This document shows, piece by piece, positions 1 to 5,759 of a stretch of DNA of 21,600 nucleotides. Below the pieces are notes generated by a model, which saw only the letters and a list, made by a program, of their open reading frames with translations, made no database searches and was not told the DNA's origin. Each line of letters opens with the position of its first letter. Positions within the stretch are counted from its first letter, which is position 1. Location of the stretch: positions 1 to 21,600 of IMG/VR virus record IMGVR_UViG_3300008954_000319; one strand, given 5' to 3'. Both the position numbers and the translations under genes were made by a program. Source of the stretch: a virus.

Positions 1-183
1 TTCAACGCAGATTATGCCGATAAGATTGTCCGTAGATACATGAAGCGTTATGCTACTGAAAAGCGTTTGGGTCGTGAAGTTACAATGGAAGACATTGCAC
101 GAATCCACAATGGTGGGCCAAATGGTTACAAGAAGCAATCTACGAAAAAGTATTGGGATAAGGTTCAGAAGGAACTACGATGA
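1..183 (+). CDS. Lysozyme-like protein, C-terminal part (cut by window edge)
   Basis: An open frame enters from the left edge and ends at TGA 181-183, giving about 60 residues. The visible part contains ARIHNGGPNGYKK followed by a Y-W-D-K-V ending. This resembles the C-terminal ARIHNGGP...YW.KV signature of invertebrate-type (destabilase) lysozymes and of related phage peptidoglycan hydrolases. A likely role is cleaving peptidoglycan during lysis or entry, but the catalytic Glu/Asp would lie upstream of the window. It overlaps the next gene by ATGA, so the two are translationally coupled. The family assignment is from motif memory only. Confidence 0.6.
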   Translation, partial: FNADYADKIVRRYMKRYATEKRLGREVTMEDIARIHNGGPNGYKKQSTKKYWDKVQKELR

Positions 184-533
184 TTAAAGTAAATGGTGGA
201 AAACAAGACGAACAGGCAATTGTCCTGAAAACCGTTAATTGGTGTTTCGATGCGGGTGTACTATCTAGAATGCCGGACATCAATGTAGAAATTTGTAAGT
301 ACAATACCTACAATTGTTTCGGTACTTGTGTAGAATGGGATGATGATATGACTTCGTTCGATATCACCGTAGCGAATGACCAAACTATTCGTGACTTTGT
401 TGCGACCCTGATACACGAATTAATTCATGTGAATCAATACATGACTGGAATATGGAAGGGTGACGGAGAGAAAGAATGTGATGACCGTCAATATCCCCTG
501 ACAGATAAACTCTGGAAAGAAGGTATCCTATAA
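180..533 (+). CDS. Small HExxH zinc metallopeptidase-like protein
   Basis: The 117-residue protein contains ATLIHELIHVNQY (about residues 75-87). HELIH fits the HExxH zinc-binding motif of gluzincin/SprT-type metallopeptidases, and the preceding helix (TIRDFVATL) is typical of them. A third zinc ligand is not obvious. Cys residues at about 22, 39, 46, 50 and 101 could form disulfides or bind metal. The start ATG overlaps the stop of the lysozyme-like gene (ATGA), with AGGAAC upstream as ribosome binding site. The substrate is unknown. Its position next to a cell-wall hydrolase allows a lysis role or processing of a phage or host protein. It could also be a catalytically dead zinc-binding protein. 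Confidence 0.7.
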   Translation: MIKVNGGKQDEQAIVLKTVNWCFDAGVLSRMPDINVEICKYNTYNCFGTCVEWDDDMTSFDITVANDQTIRDFVATLIHELIHVNQYMTGIWKGDGEKECDDRQYPLTDKLWKEGIL

Positions 534-784
534 TGGCAGCGAGCGTTCATAACTTTATATTGGATTATCAAGAATTGAATCTTGTAAAAGAATCACTTGG
601 TGATAAAATAAACAATACTCATGACGAGAACTCTCGGAATGAACTGAAACGATTGCAGGAAAAACTGCATCATCAACAAGGGCAAACATATCCAGCGATG
701 GAATATCCCTTCTGGCGAAAACTGTGTACGACAGAAAAAGAACTTCTGAAACACACAATAGAAAATAGGAAAATAAGAACATGA
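533..784 (+). CDS. Hypothetical protein, charged and helical
   Basis: This 83-residue protein has no motif I recognise. Residues 20-50 are rich in Lys, Glu, Asn and Gln (KESLGDKINN, ELKRLQEKLHHQQ) and are probably alpha-helical, possibly a short coiled coil. The start ATG shares a base with the previous stop (TAATG), with GAAGG upstream. The next gene starts inside its stop (ATGA). This tight coupling supports it as a real gene despite the missing family call. Confidence 0.65.
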   Translation: MAASVHNFILDYQELNLVKESLGDKINNTHDENSRNELKRLQEKLHHQQGQTYPAMEYPFWRKLCTTEKELLKHTIENRKIRT

Positions 785-987
785 GATTAATAATGATAAT
801 GACCATTTATATTGTAGCGCTTGCTGCTTTGTTTGGGTGTTCGATGTTTGGTGTGTGGTTGTTTGACCTCATCCTTTCGAACTTCGGGTATTGGTGGTCG
901 GTGATATTGTTCACGGGTCTTGGGTTTATTCGATTAATAGCGGAGGTATCAAAAGATAAATCTCCCGTAACCTTTCTGAAAAGTTGA
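781..987 (+). CDS. Small membrane protein with two transmembrane segments
   Basis: The protein has 68 residues. Residues 5-30 (starting IMTIYIVALAALFG) and 34-53 (GYWWSVILFTGLGFI) are strongly hydrophobic, giving a helical hairpin in the inner membrane with a charged C-tail (EVSKDKS). The start overlaps the preceding stop (ATGA), and AGGAAAATAAG lies upstream. A small phage membrane protein could be a holin, antiholin or superinfection-exclusion factor. Nearness to a lysozyme-like gene makes a lysis role worth testing, but there is no specific signature. LFGC resembles a weak lipobox, though lipidation is unlikely this deep in a hydrophobic span. Confidence 0.65.
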   Translation: MRLIMIMTIYIVALAALFGCSMFGVWLFDLILSNFGYWWSVILFTGLGFIRLIAEVSKDKSPVTFLKS

Positions 988-999
988 TTGCTAGTCCCG

Positions 1000-1413
1000 A
1001 TGAATCCTGATTATCCCAAATACAACCCGAAGCACAAAAAGCATACCATTTCGTATGTGTTGGTTAACGATGCCGGCGAAACAAAGCGGTTCCGTCCCGA
1101 CCATGACAAGGGCACAGTTACCATACACTCATACGACAAAGATGGAAAACTTGTTGATACCCAATCGTATCTAGCAAAAGCGGCCCGAGGGATTTGGGAC
1201 AATCATACAAGGGCTGGTTATTCCCGTGGGAAAGATATTAGAAATCTGCCCAAGCATGTTGATGACTACCTCATTGAATACATGGAAAAGTCGAAAGAAA
1301 TCATTAAAGATATTTACGAAGACGGCGATTTGTTAGAAATGCGAATCGACCCGAAAGAATTTTACAAGAAGATGTGTACAGAGGACTACGAAAACTACGC
1401 ACTTAATGCTTGA
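1000..1413 (+). CDS. Hypothetical protein
   Basis: This protein has about 137 residues counted from ATG 1000 (MNPDYPKYNPKHKK). An in-frame TTG at 988 gives a slightly longer version. Neither start has a clear Shine-Dalgarno, so the start is uncertain. The N-terminal half looks beta-rich and repeats short polar strands (HTISYVLVNDAGETKRF, GTVTIHSYDKDGKLV), like a small domain of paired strands. The C-terminal half is acidic and helical (DYLIEYMEKSKEIIKD). No catalytic motif is visible. The promoter for the next gene overlaps its last codons. Confidence 0.6.
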   Translation: MNPDYPKYNPKHKKHTISYVLVNDAGETKRFRPDHDKGTVTIHSYDKDGKLVDTQSYLAKAARGIWDNHTRAGYSRGKDIRNLPKHVDDYLIEYMEKSKEIIKDIYEDGDLLEMRIDPKEFYKKMCTEDYENYALNA

Positions 1414-1437
1414 CTTTTGTTGAACATAGTGTATAAT
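1410..1437 (+). promoter_or_regulatory. sigma70-type promoter (TTGACT-N16-TATAAT)
   Basis: TTGACT at 1410-1415 and TATAAT at 1432-1437 are separated by 16 bp. The -35 element overlaps the stop of the upstream gene. The expected start near 1444 falls on the AGGAG ribosome binding site of the next gene, so the leader would be very short. It has the same 16-bp spacing as the promoters at 4999 and 5652, consistent with early transcription by host RNA polymerase. Confidence 0.75.
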
Positions 1438-1452
1438 TACACAGGAGTAAAA

Positions 1453-1713
1453 ATGATGCCCAGTTGGGACGAATACAATTGTAAACAGTTAACCACCACT
1501 ACTACTAGTGAGGTTACTATCTCTGATATCGTATACAGAGTTGAAGATATAAAAGAACATCAATCCGAACGGGTTGGTAATAAATACATCGTAAAACGGC
1601 AAGGAGTTCATGGAGAATTCTTTTCTATAGAAGACGATGAAGCGGAATATGTTATTAACACAATGTATGCTGCTGACGAACGATTTAATACATTTGAGGA
1701 ACCACCGTTTTGA
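1453..1713 (+). CDS. Hypothetical protein
   Basis: The 86-residue protein starts at ATG 1453, preceded by AGGAGTAAAA. An in-frame TTG at 1417 would lie upstream of the predicted transcription start and is rejected. It has a Thr-rich stretch (QLTTTTTSEVTISDIVY) and a strand-rich core (GNKYIVKRQGVHGEFFSIEDDEA), and is acidic at the C-terminus. It resembles no family I know. It is the first gene behind the promoter at 1410, so it is probably an early gene. Confidence 0.65.
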   Translation: MMPSWDEYNCKQLTTTTTSEVTISDIVYRVEDIKEHQSERVGNKYIVKRQGVHGEFFSIEDDEAEYVINTMYAADERFNTFEEPPF

Positions 1714-2057
1714 CACATAACACAGAACCACATTACAGTGTACACCACGACCACCGAAGAGGATTTTCTATCACTTTCGAAAACGGATATCGTGTGTCTG
1801 TACAATTTTCACCAAGTAATTATTGTGATAACTATGATTTGGGAGTTGACCTTCCTGATGTTACAGAACACGCAACCCAGTGGAACAGTTGCGGGGATGC
1901 CGAAGTTGGAGTAGTTTCTCCTACAGGCGGAATGGTTCGTATGTATAGGAACCAAGTGGATGATATCCTCAATAATGTTGAACCCGATTTACTCGCAATG
2001 ATTATTAATCGAGTGTCGGAGTTTAAAGGAGTTAATAATTATGCGTATTCTAGTTGA
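1710..2057 (+). CDS. Conserved phage protein of unknown function, TTG start
   Basis: The 115-residue protein is read from TTG 1710, which overlaps the previous stop (TTGA). GAGGAACC eight bases upstream supports this start, and no ATG occurs before residue 75. The N-terminal block RRGFSITFENGYRVSVQF followed by SPSNYCDNYD matches a small protein I have seen often in phage genomes (FENG..VSVQF...NYC), whose function is unknown. Later come a Gly-rich turn (SPTGGMVRMY) and a short helix. Its last 17 bases overlap the next gene. Confidence 0.7.
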   Translation: MTHNTEPHYSVHHDHRRGFSITFENGYRVSVQFSPSNYCDNYDLGVDLPDVTEHATQWNSCGDAEVGVVSPTGGMVRMYRNQVDDILNNVEPDLLAMIINRVSEFKGVNNYAYSS

Positions 2058-2322
2058 CGAAGAATTCGGATATAGACATTGGATTTGGAATCCACCAGTT
2101 GAAAATAAAGATGAACTGGTGGAATGGTGGCGTTCTACTATGACGCCGGAATTTGTTAATGAATTTGTTTTCTACGACATAGCCGAAATGGAAGGCGAAT
2201 GGGAAGAAGTAGATTCATTTGATTCTCGTATAGACGAGGACTTTGATGGATATGCCGAAATACACACCTCAGAAGATACTTTGCTTCGTTTAGGCAAAGA
2301 TACATATTTAGTTGAGGATTAA
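2041..2322 (+). CDS. Hypothetical acidic protein
   Basis: The 93-residue protein starts at ATG 2041 with AAGGAG upstream, inside the end of the previous gene. It is strongly acidic (about one third Asp or Glu) and Trp-rich at the N-terminus (RHWIWNPP, ELVEWWR). Small acidic phage proteins of this kind are sometimes DNA mimics or host-enzyme inhibitors, but nothing in this sequence proves that. It ends seven bases before tRNA-Leu. Confidence 0.6.
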   Translation: MRILVDEEFGYRHWIWNPPVENKDELVEWWRSTMTPEFVNEFVFYDIAEMEGEWEEVDSFDSRIDEDFDGYAEIHTSEDTLLRLGKDTYLVED

Positions 2323-2328
2323 GACATT

Positions 2329-2401
2329 GCGACTGTAGCCCAATGGCAGAGGCAATGGACTTAAAATCCATCCAGTGTGGGTTCGAGTCCCACCAGTCGT
2401 A
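2329..2401 (+). tRNA. tRNA-Leu(UAA) with short (class I) variable loop
   Basis: The acceptor GCGACTG (2329-2335) pairs with CAGTCGT (2394-2400), and the discriminator is A. The anticodon stem ATGGA/TCCAT encloses CTTAAAA, giving anticodon TAA, which reads UUA. The T arm is GTGGG-TTCGAGT-CCCAC. No CCA is encoded. The variable loop is only CCAGT, whereas bacterial leucine tRNAs normally have a long variable arm. It lies between two protein genes, apart from the main block. Confidence 0.88.
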
Positions 2402-2424
2402 CATTATTTTTTAAGGAGTTTAAA

Positions 2425-2688
2425 ATGAACAGAGAAACTATTACAGAAAACTTACATCGTGGAATTTGCACGGTAACATTTACGAAGGTAAACGGGGAAT
2501 CCCGTACAATGCAATGTACGCTACATCCTGATTATCTTCCAGAACCCCGTCTTCTAAAAGAAGACGGTACTGACCGCACACAAGACCCTAACACATTACC
2601 TGTGTGGGATGTTGAAAGTAAAGGATGGCGTTCCTTCCGATTTGACAGTGTGACTAATTTTAATTCAAGTACATTATTGAAGGGATAA
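2425..2688 (+). CDS. SH3-like small conserved phage protein
   Basis: The 87-residue protein starts at ATG 2425, with AAGGAGTTTAAA directly upstream; longer frames run into the tRNA. The pattern CTVTFTKVNGESRTMQCTL, then VWDVESKGWRSFRFDSV, matches a family common in T4-like marine phages and annotated there as an SH3 beta-barrel fold protein. Its function is unknown; the fold suits binding of nucleic acid or peptides. The spacing suggests it is translated from its own site, not coupled. Confidence 0.75.
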   Translation: MNRETITENLHRGICTVTFTKVNGESRTMQCTLHPDYLPEPRLLKEDGTDRTQDPNTLPVWDVESKGWRSFRFDSVTNFNSSTLLKG

Positions 2689-2691
2689 TAT

Positions 2692-2913
2692 ATGTTAACA
2701 AAAGAACAACAACAAGCAGCACTCCAAGATATGGTGACAATCTATAATAAGATTGATGCTGACCTTGCCAATCTTCGTGACAAACAACAATTGTTTGCGG
2801 GATTGATTCAAGGTTATAGTACTATTCTGAATCCACAACCAGAGGCCGAAGAAACGGCAAGTGGTACTTCTAAGAAGAAAAAGTCAAAATTAATCGTTAA
2901 CGATGGGGAGTAA
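2692..2913 (+). CDS. Hypothetical coiled-coil protein with lysine-rich tail
   Basis: The 73-residue protein starts three bases after the SH3-like gene, with AGGGAT upstream. Residues 1-45 are one long predicted helix rich in Gln, Leu and Asp (KEQQQAALQDMVTIYNK, DADLANLRDKQQLF). A linker with acidic residues and a basic patch (SKKKKSK) follows. It could be a small oligomeric scaffold or nucleic-acid-binding factor. No family is recognised. Confidence 0.6.
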   Translation: MLTKEQQQAALQDMVTIYNKIDADLANLRDKQQLFAGLIQGYSTILNPQPEAEETASGTSKKKKSKLIVNDGE

Positions 2914-2928
2914 TCCTAGACGGATTGT

Positions 2929-3147
2929 ATGGTGACCTACAAAGATGATGAAAAATTTAATGTTTGGATGAGAGAGATTATCGAATCGGCCTGGCAGGCA
3001 GTTGAGGAATATGAAACCTTTCTGCGTGGTACGGAAAAGTCAAGCAAAAAACTTTCAATCAAAATGCGTAAGTTATACGAACAACTTCCTGTAGACCCCG
3101 ACCGAAAGAGGCGGGGTCTGGATAAAAAAAAGAAAGACCCTATGTGA
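2929..3147 (+). CDS. Hypothetical basic protein
   Basis: The 72-residue protein has an acidic, helical N-terminal half ([20 protein letters not shown]) and a strongly basic C-terminal half ([16 protein letters not shown], then [12 protein letters not shown]). No clear Shine-Dalgarno precedes ATG 2929; GTG 2932 or ATG 2962 are alternatives. Its stop overlaps the guaC start (TGATG), which couples the two genes. Function unknown. Confidence 0.55.
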   Translation: MVTYKDDEKFNVWMREIIESAWQAVEEYETFLRGTEKSSKKLSIKMRKLYEQLPVDPDRKRRGLDKKKKDPM

Positions 3148-4142
3148 TGCGAATCATTGATGATTTGAAACTTGATTATTGTGATGTTTTAATTAGACCA
3201 AAACGGTCAACACTACAATCCAGAAAAGATGTAGACCTAACCAGAACCTTCCAATTTAGAAATGGTAGGGTATGGACGGGTATTCCTATTGTTGCTTCAA
3301 ACATGGATAATGTTGGTACGATAGAAATGTCAAAAGTTTTATCCGAATACAACATGATTACTTGTTTGAGTAAACATATTCAAACAAATGAATGTGGTGA
3401 AAACACAGCACTTTCCTTTGGTATGACTGAACTCGATACCGAAACACTAGGAGAGGGTATCGGAGATATTGAATTTGTTTGTCTGGATGTAGCAAATGGA
3501 TACAATGAAAAATTTGTAGACTTTGTTAGGTGGGTTCGAAAGGTATATCCCGATACAATTATCATTGCAGGTAATGTTGTAACGGCAGAGCAAACCGAAG
3601 CGCTTATACTAGCGGGTGCGGATATTGTTAAAGTTGGAATTGGGCCAGGCAGTGTTTGTACAACACGAAAAATTACAGGCGTTGGATATCCCCAACTTTC
3701 AGCAGTCATTGAATGTTCCGATGCTGCACATGGTCTTGGTGGTCATGTGATGGCAGATGGTGGATGTACCTGTCCCGGCGATATTGCCAAGTCATTTGGT
3801 GCGGGTGCAGACTTTGTGATGTTGGGTGGTTTACTTGCCGGACATGACGAGTGTGGTGGTGAAGACATGATAGACGATGGTGTACGATACAAGCAATTCT
3901 ATGGCATGTCTAGTGACACTGCTATGAAGAAGCACAATGGCGGTGTGGCGACTTACAGAGCGTCTGAGGGGAAGACAGTACAGGTTCCATATAGAGGCCC
4001 TGTCGCAGATACAGTACAACAGATTTTGGGTGGATTAAGAAGTGCCTGCACTTATGTTGGTGCAAAGAACATTAAACATTTGCCAAAGTGTACGACATTT
4101 ATTAAAGTATACAGACAACTAAACACAGTTTATGGAGAATAA
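3147..4142 (+). CDS. guaC: GMP reductase
   Basis: The 331-residue protein converts GMP to IMP with NADPH, releasing ammonia, and so feeds guanine nucleotides back to the adenine branch. It matches E. coli GuaC along its whole length: [20 protein letters not shown] at the start, NMDNVGT, the active-site loop [13 protein letters not shown] with the catalytic Cys near residue 168, [51 protein letters not shown] and [13 protein letters not shown]. There is no CBS pair, which argues against IMP dehydrogenase. ATG 3147 is chosen over GTG 3144 because it aligns with the family start. It is intact, so the enzyme is probably active. In an AT-rich phage it may shift the host purine pool toward A. Phage-borne guaC is uncommon. 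Confidence 0.93.
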   Translation: MRIIDDLKLDYCDVLIRPKRSTLQSRKDVDLTRTFQFRNGRVWTGIPIVASNMDNVGTIEMSKVLSEYNMITCLSKHIQTNECGENTALSFGMTELDTETLGEGIGDIEFVCLDVANGYNEKFVDFVRWVRKVYPDTIIIAGNVVTAEQTEALILAGADIVKVGIGPGSVCTTRKITGVGYPQLSAVIECSDAAHGLGGHVMADGGCTCPGDIAKSFGAGADFVMLGGLLAGHDECGGEDMIDDGVRYKQFYGMSSDTAMKKHNGGVATYRASEGKTVQVPYRGPVADTVQQILGGLRSACTYVGAKNIKHLPKCTTFIKVYRQLNTVYGE

Positions 4143-4144
4143 TA

Positions 4145-4696
4145 GTGACCCTCACAAAGAATACAACTAGACAAAAATTAAAAGGTTCGGAATTTCCGTA
4201 TCTCGTATACGAAGGTGATACTTGGAGAAAGCAAAAATTCTTAAATGAAGCAATAAAATGTTATGACAACGCCGGTTGTGAAGTTGACGAAAACTTCATG
4301 CAGGTAATTAAGAAGGTTTGGATTGACTTTAATATTAGTACTAAGACCGAAAGAGTAAGAAACAAGAAGTTGGGTCTACTAAATCCTGATTACTTATTGA
4401 CATTAGCAACAGATACTTGTAAATGTTGCGGTAAAATTATGTGGTACGGTCGAGTACATAATATGGTTGAAGGTTATGCATCACCATCACTTGACCGAAT
4501 GAATAACAAACACGGATACCGTGACGATAATGTTTGGATTATTTGTAATAAATGTAATATGAAAAAGAGCGATGCTTCTGCACCACATGACCTATATCGA
4601 ATAGCCGCTGAGTGGGACAAAGAAGTTTCACTCCGTGAAGAACAGTACAAAACTTACTGTGAACAAAATATGACAACACTTTATGATGGAGAATAA
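4145..4696 (+). CDS. HNH-type endonuclease-like protein
   Basis: The 183-residue protein starts at GTG 4145, eight bases after GGAG. The C-terminal half carries a zinc-finger nuclease pattern: CKCCG (about 94-98), SPSLDRMNNKHGYRDDNVW (about 113-131), then CNKCNMKKSD. This fits the treble-clef HNH fold, although the first His of the canonical motif is replaced in the SLDR version typical of phage members. The N-terminal 90 residues are basic and helical, probably for DNA binding. It may be a free-standing homing endonuclease or a recombination or packaging nuclease. It sits between guaC and a small acidic gene, with no interrupted gene or intron visible nearby. Confidence 0.72.
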   Translation: MTLTKNTTRQKLKGSEFPYLVYEGDTWRKQKFLNEAIKCYDNAGCEVDENFMQVIKKVWIDFNISTKTERVRNKKLGLLNPDYLLTLATDTCKCCGKIMWYGRVHNMVEGYASPSLDRMNNKHGYRDDNVWIICNKCNMKKSDASAPHDLYRIAAEWDKEVSLREEQYKTYCEQNMTTLYDGE

Positions 4697-4697
4697 T

Positions 4698-5018
4698 ATG
4701 TACGAAGAATTTGACAACACACTAAATGAATTAGAGAACCTGCATCTGAGTTATCAGAAGAGGATGTCTACCCTGTGTACTTTCCCGATTGATTATATCG
4801 AGGACGGCGGATATGGAGTTTATGCTAAAGAGCGGGAATCTGGAAAAATGGTTCTACTCAAAACTGATGATAATGTTTGGAATCTGTTCGAGTATATTAC
4901 CACCATCGCTGGTAGCGAATCACAATGCGAATTGTCCGAAATGGCAATTTTCTTAAATGACCTTGATGAAATGGTCGAAGAAAATCCAGAAGATTTTATT
5001 GACAATGATTGGGAGTAG
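4698..5018 (+). CDS. Hypothetical acidic protein
   Basis: The 106-residue protein starts at ATG 4698, behind GGAGAATAAT, which also encodes the last codons and stop of the nuclease gene; ATG 4683 lacks such a site. It is acidic, with an N-terminal helix (EFDNTLNELENLHLSYQKR), a central strand region (YIEDGGYGVYAKERESGKM) and an acidic C-terminal helix. No family is recognised. The -35 element of the promoter at 4999 lies in its last codons. Confidence 0.6.
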   Translation: MYEEFDNTLNELENLHLSYQKRMSTLCTFPIDYIEDGGYGVYAKERESGKMVLLKTDDNVWNLFEYITTIAGSESQCELSEMAIFLNDLDEMVEENPEDFIDNDWE

Positions 5019-5026
5019 TGTATAAT
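4999..5026 (+). promoter_or_regulatory. Strong sigma70-type promoter (TTGACA-N16-TATAAT)
   Basis: TTGACA at 4999-5004 and TATAAT at 5021-5026 are both perfect consensus hexamers, separated by 16 bp. Transcription would start near 5033 and first pass the leader and terminator ending at 5116, then the tRNA block. This is the best-scoring promoter by eye in the window. Confidence 0.85.
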
Positions 5027-5032
5027 ATACAC

Positions 5033-5116
5033 TTAACCCGAAAGTGGGAACATAACGGTTATAGAAAAAGTTTTATTAACAAACACTAAACCGTTGAATC
5101 AATCAACGGTTTTTTT
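5033..5116 (+). promoter_or_regulatory. Leader RNA with possible antiterminator/terminator switch
   Basis: An RNA of about 84 bases runs from the predicted start of the 4999 promoter to the terminator U-tract. AACGGTT at 5054-5060 is identical to the 3' arm of the terminator (5105-5111) and can pair with its 5' arm AACCGTT (5089-5095). That gives a 7-bp helix excluding the terminator hairpin. Such three-strand competition is the hallmark of attenuators. A small CCC-GAAAGT-GGG hairpin (5037-5048) lies at the 5' end. Alternatively the product is simply a free small RNA. No ligand or leader peptide is recognisable. Confidence 0.5.
5088..5116 (+). terminator. Intrinsic terminator upstream of the tRNA block
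   Basis: The stem ACCGTTGA (5090-5097) pairs with TCAACGGT (5103-5110) around the loop ATCAA, followed by a run of seven T. A-T pairs extend the stem on both sides. It lies between a strong promoter and tRNA-Pro, so full tRNA expression would need readthrough or antitermination. Confidence 0.85.
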
Positions 5117-5121
5117 AATGA

Positions 5122-5195
5122 CAGGGTATAACTCAGTTTGGTAGAGTGTTCGCTTTGGAAGCGAAATGTCGTAGGTTCAAATCCTGCTACCCTGA
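5122..5195 (+). tRNA. tRNA-Pro(UGG)
   Basis: The acceptor CAGGGTA pairs with TACCCTG, and the discriminator is A. The D arm is ACTC...GAGT. The anticodon stem TTCGC/GCGAA holds loop TTTGGAA, giving anticodon TGG. The T arm is GTAGG-TTCAAAT-CCTGC. First pair C-G fits proline identity. No CCA is encoded. It is the first gene of the tRNA block, six bases past the terminator. Confidence 0.93.
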
Positions 5196-5227
5196 TTTGA
5201 CAAGTAAATAGATTAGTACAAAAAACA

Positions 5228-5303
5228 GTGGTTGTACCTTCCCGTAGTTTGGAAGCAGAACGGCAGAAGCCGGAAGTCACGGGTTCGATTCCCGTCAACC
5301 ACA
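5228..5303 (+). tRNA. tRNA-like element without a recognisable anticodon loop
   Basis: The acceptor GTGGTTG (5228-5234) pairs fully with CAACCAC (5296-5302), and the T arm ACGGG-TTCGATT-CCCGT is perfect. Between them, CTTCC/GGAAG forms a D-arm-like hairpin with GTAGTTT in its loop. In the anticodon position is a CGGC-AGAA-GCCG hairpin, with a four-base loop and no U33 or anticodon. At 76 bases the size is that of a normal tRNA. It may be a decayed tRNA (tRNA-Gly or His by acceptor) or a tRNA mimic comparable to the stable non-tRNA RNAs of the T4 tRNA cluster. Confidence 0.6.
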
Positions 5304-5305
5304 TA

Positions 5306-5389
5306 CCCGATGTAGTTCAATTGGTAGAATAATACGGCTCAGGCGCCTTAGAGTTTCGTATCGTCTTGGTTCAAGTCCAAGTATCGGGT
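5306..5389 (+). tRNA. tRNA-Leu(CAG)-like gene with irregular anticodon arm
   Basis: The acceptor CCCGATG pairs with TATCGGG (one G-U). The D arm is GTTC-AATTGGTA-GAAT and the T arm is CTTGG-TTCAAGT-CCAAG. Its 84-base length suits a class II tRNA with a long variable arm. The anticodon stem TACGG (5333-5337) pairs with CCTTA (5346-5350) with one C-U mismatch, and the loop CTCAGGCG has eight bases and would show CAG. Alternatively ATACG (5332-5336) pairs with CGTAT (5357-5361), giving a long hairpin with no anticodon loop. The discriminator is T, unusual for leucine. Identity is therefore tentative. Confidence 0.55.
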
Positions 5390-5395
5390 TTTAAT

Positions 5396-5469
5396 GGAGT
5401 GGTAACTCAATTGGTTAGAGTACCGGCCTGTCGAGCCGGTTGTTGCGGGTTCGAGTCCCGTCCACTTCG
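5396..5469 (+). tRNA. tRNA-Asp(GUC)
   Basis: The acceptor GGAGTGG pairs with CCACTTC (one G-U). The D arm is ACTC/GAGT. The anticodon stem CCGGC/GCCGG holds loop CTGTCGA, giving GTC. The T arm is GCGGG-TTCGAGT-CCCGT. The discriminator G is correct for aspartate. No CCA is encoded. Canonical in every part. Confidence 0.94.
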
Positions 5470-5475
5470 TTCTTT

Positions 5476-5550
5476 GCGAGAGTATCCCAATTGGCAGAGG
5501 AGTCAGTCTTAGAAACTGGTTGTTGTGGGTTCGAGTCCCTCACGGGGTAC
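5476..5550 (+). tRNA. tRNA-Leu(UAG)-like gene with defective acceptor stem
   Basis: The D arm TCC...GGA, the anticodon stem TCAGT/ACTGG with loop CTTAGAA (anticodon TAG) and the T loop TTCGAGT are clear. Its 5' half resembles tRNA-Leu(UAA) at 2329. The expected acceptor strands GCGAGAG (5476-5482) and ACGGGGT (5542-5548) do not pair. A seven-pair alternative exists between GTATCCC (5482-5488) and GGGGTAC (5544-5550), but it removes the D stem. It is a degenerate or recombined tRNA, or one with unusual folding. Confidence 0.5.
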
Positions 5551-5557
5551 AATTTCA

Positions 5558-5628
5558 GCGGATGTCGTATAATGGCATTACCCAAGGTTTCCAACCTTGA
5601 GATGAGAGTTCGATTCTCTCCGTCCGCT
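5558..5628 (+). tRNA. tRNA-Gly(UCC)
   Basis: The acceptor GCGGATG pairs with CGTCCGC. The D arm is GTA/TAC. The anticodon stem CAAGG/CCTTG encloses TTTCCAA, giving TCC. The T arm is GAGAG-TTCGATT-CTCTC. The discriminator T agrees with glycine. No CCA is encoded. It is the last gene of the tRNA block and is followed by TTTTTAAAAA without a real terminator hairpin. Confidence 0.92.
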
Positions 5629-5651
5629 TTTTAAAAATAACAAATTAAGTC

Positions 5652-5679
5652 TTGACATATGTTTATATTATGTTACAAT
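5652..5679 (+). promoter_or_regulatory. sigma70-type promoter (TTGACA-N16-TACAAT)
   Basis: TTGACA at 5652-5657 and TACAAT at 5674-5679 are separated by 16 bp. Transcription would start near 5686 and make a leader of about 75 bases before the regulator gene. In that leader GGACT (5683-5687) can pair with AGTCC (5735-5739) just ahead of the AGGAG site, so the leader may regulate translation. Confidence 0.78.
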
Positions 5680-5759
5680 ATGGGACTACGAAGGAAACGG
5701 TGTATGTGGAGCACCACTATCCTTAAATTTTGAAAGTCCACAATTAGGAGTTTGTCAAC

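Noticed and set aside
5197-5224. TTGACA at 5197 as an internal promoter before the tRNA-like element
   Set aside because: No acceptable -10 hexamer at 16-18 bp; the best candidate, TACAAA, is only 14 bp away.
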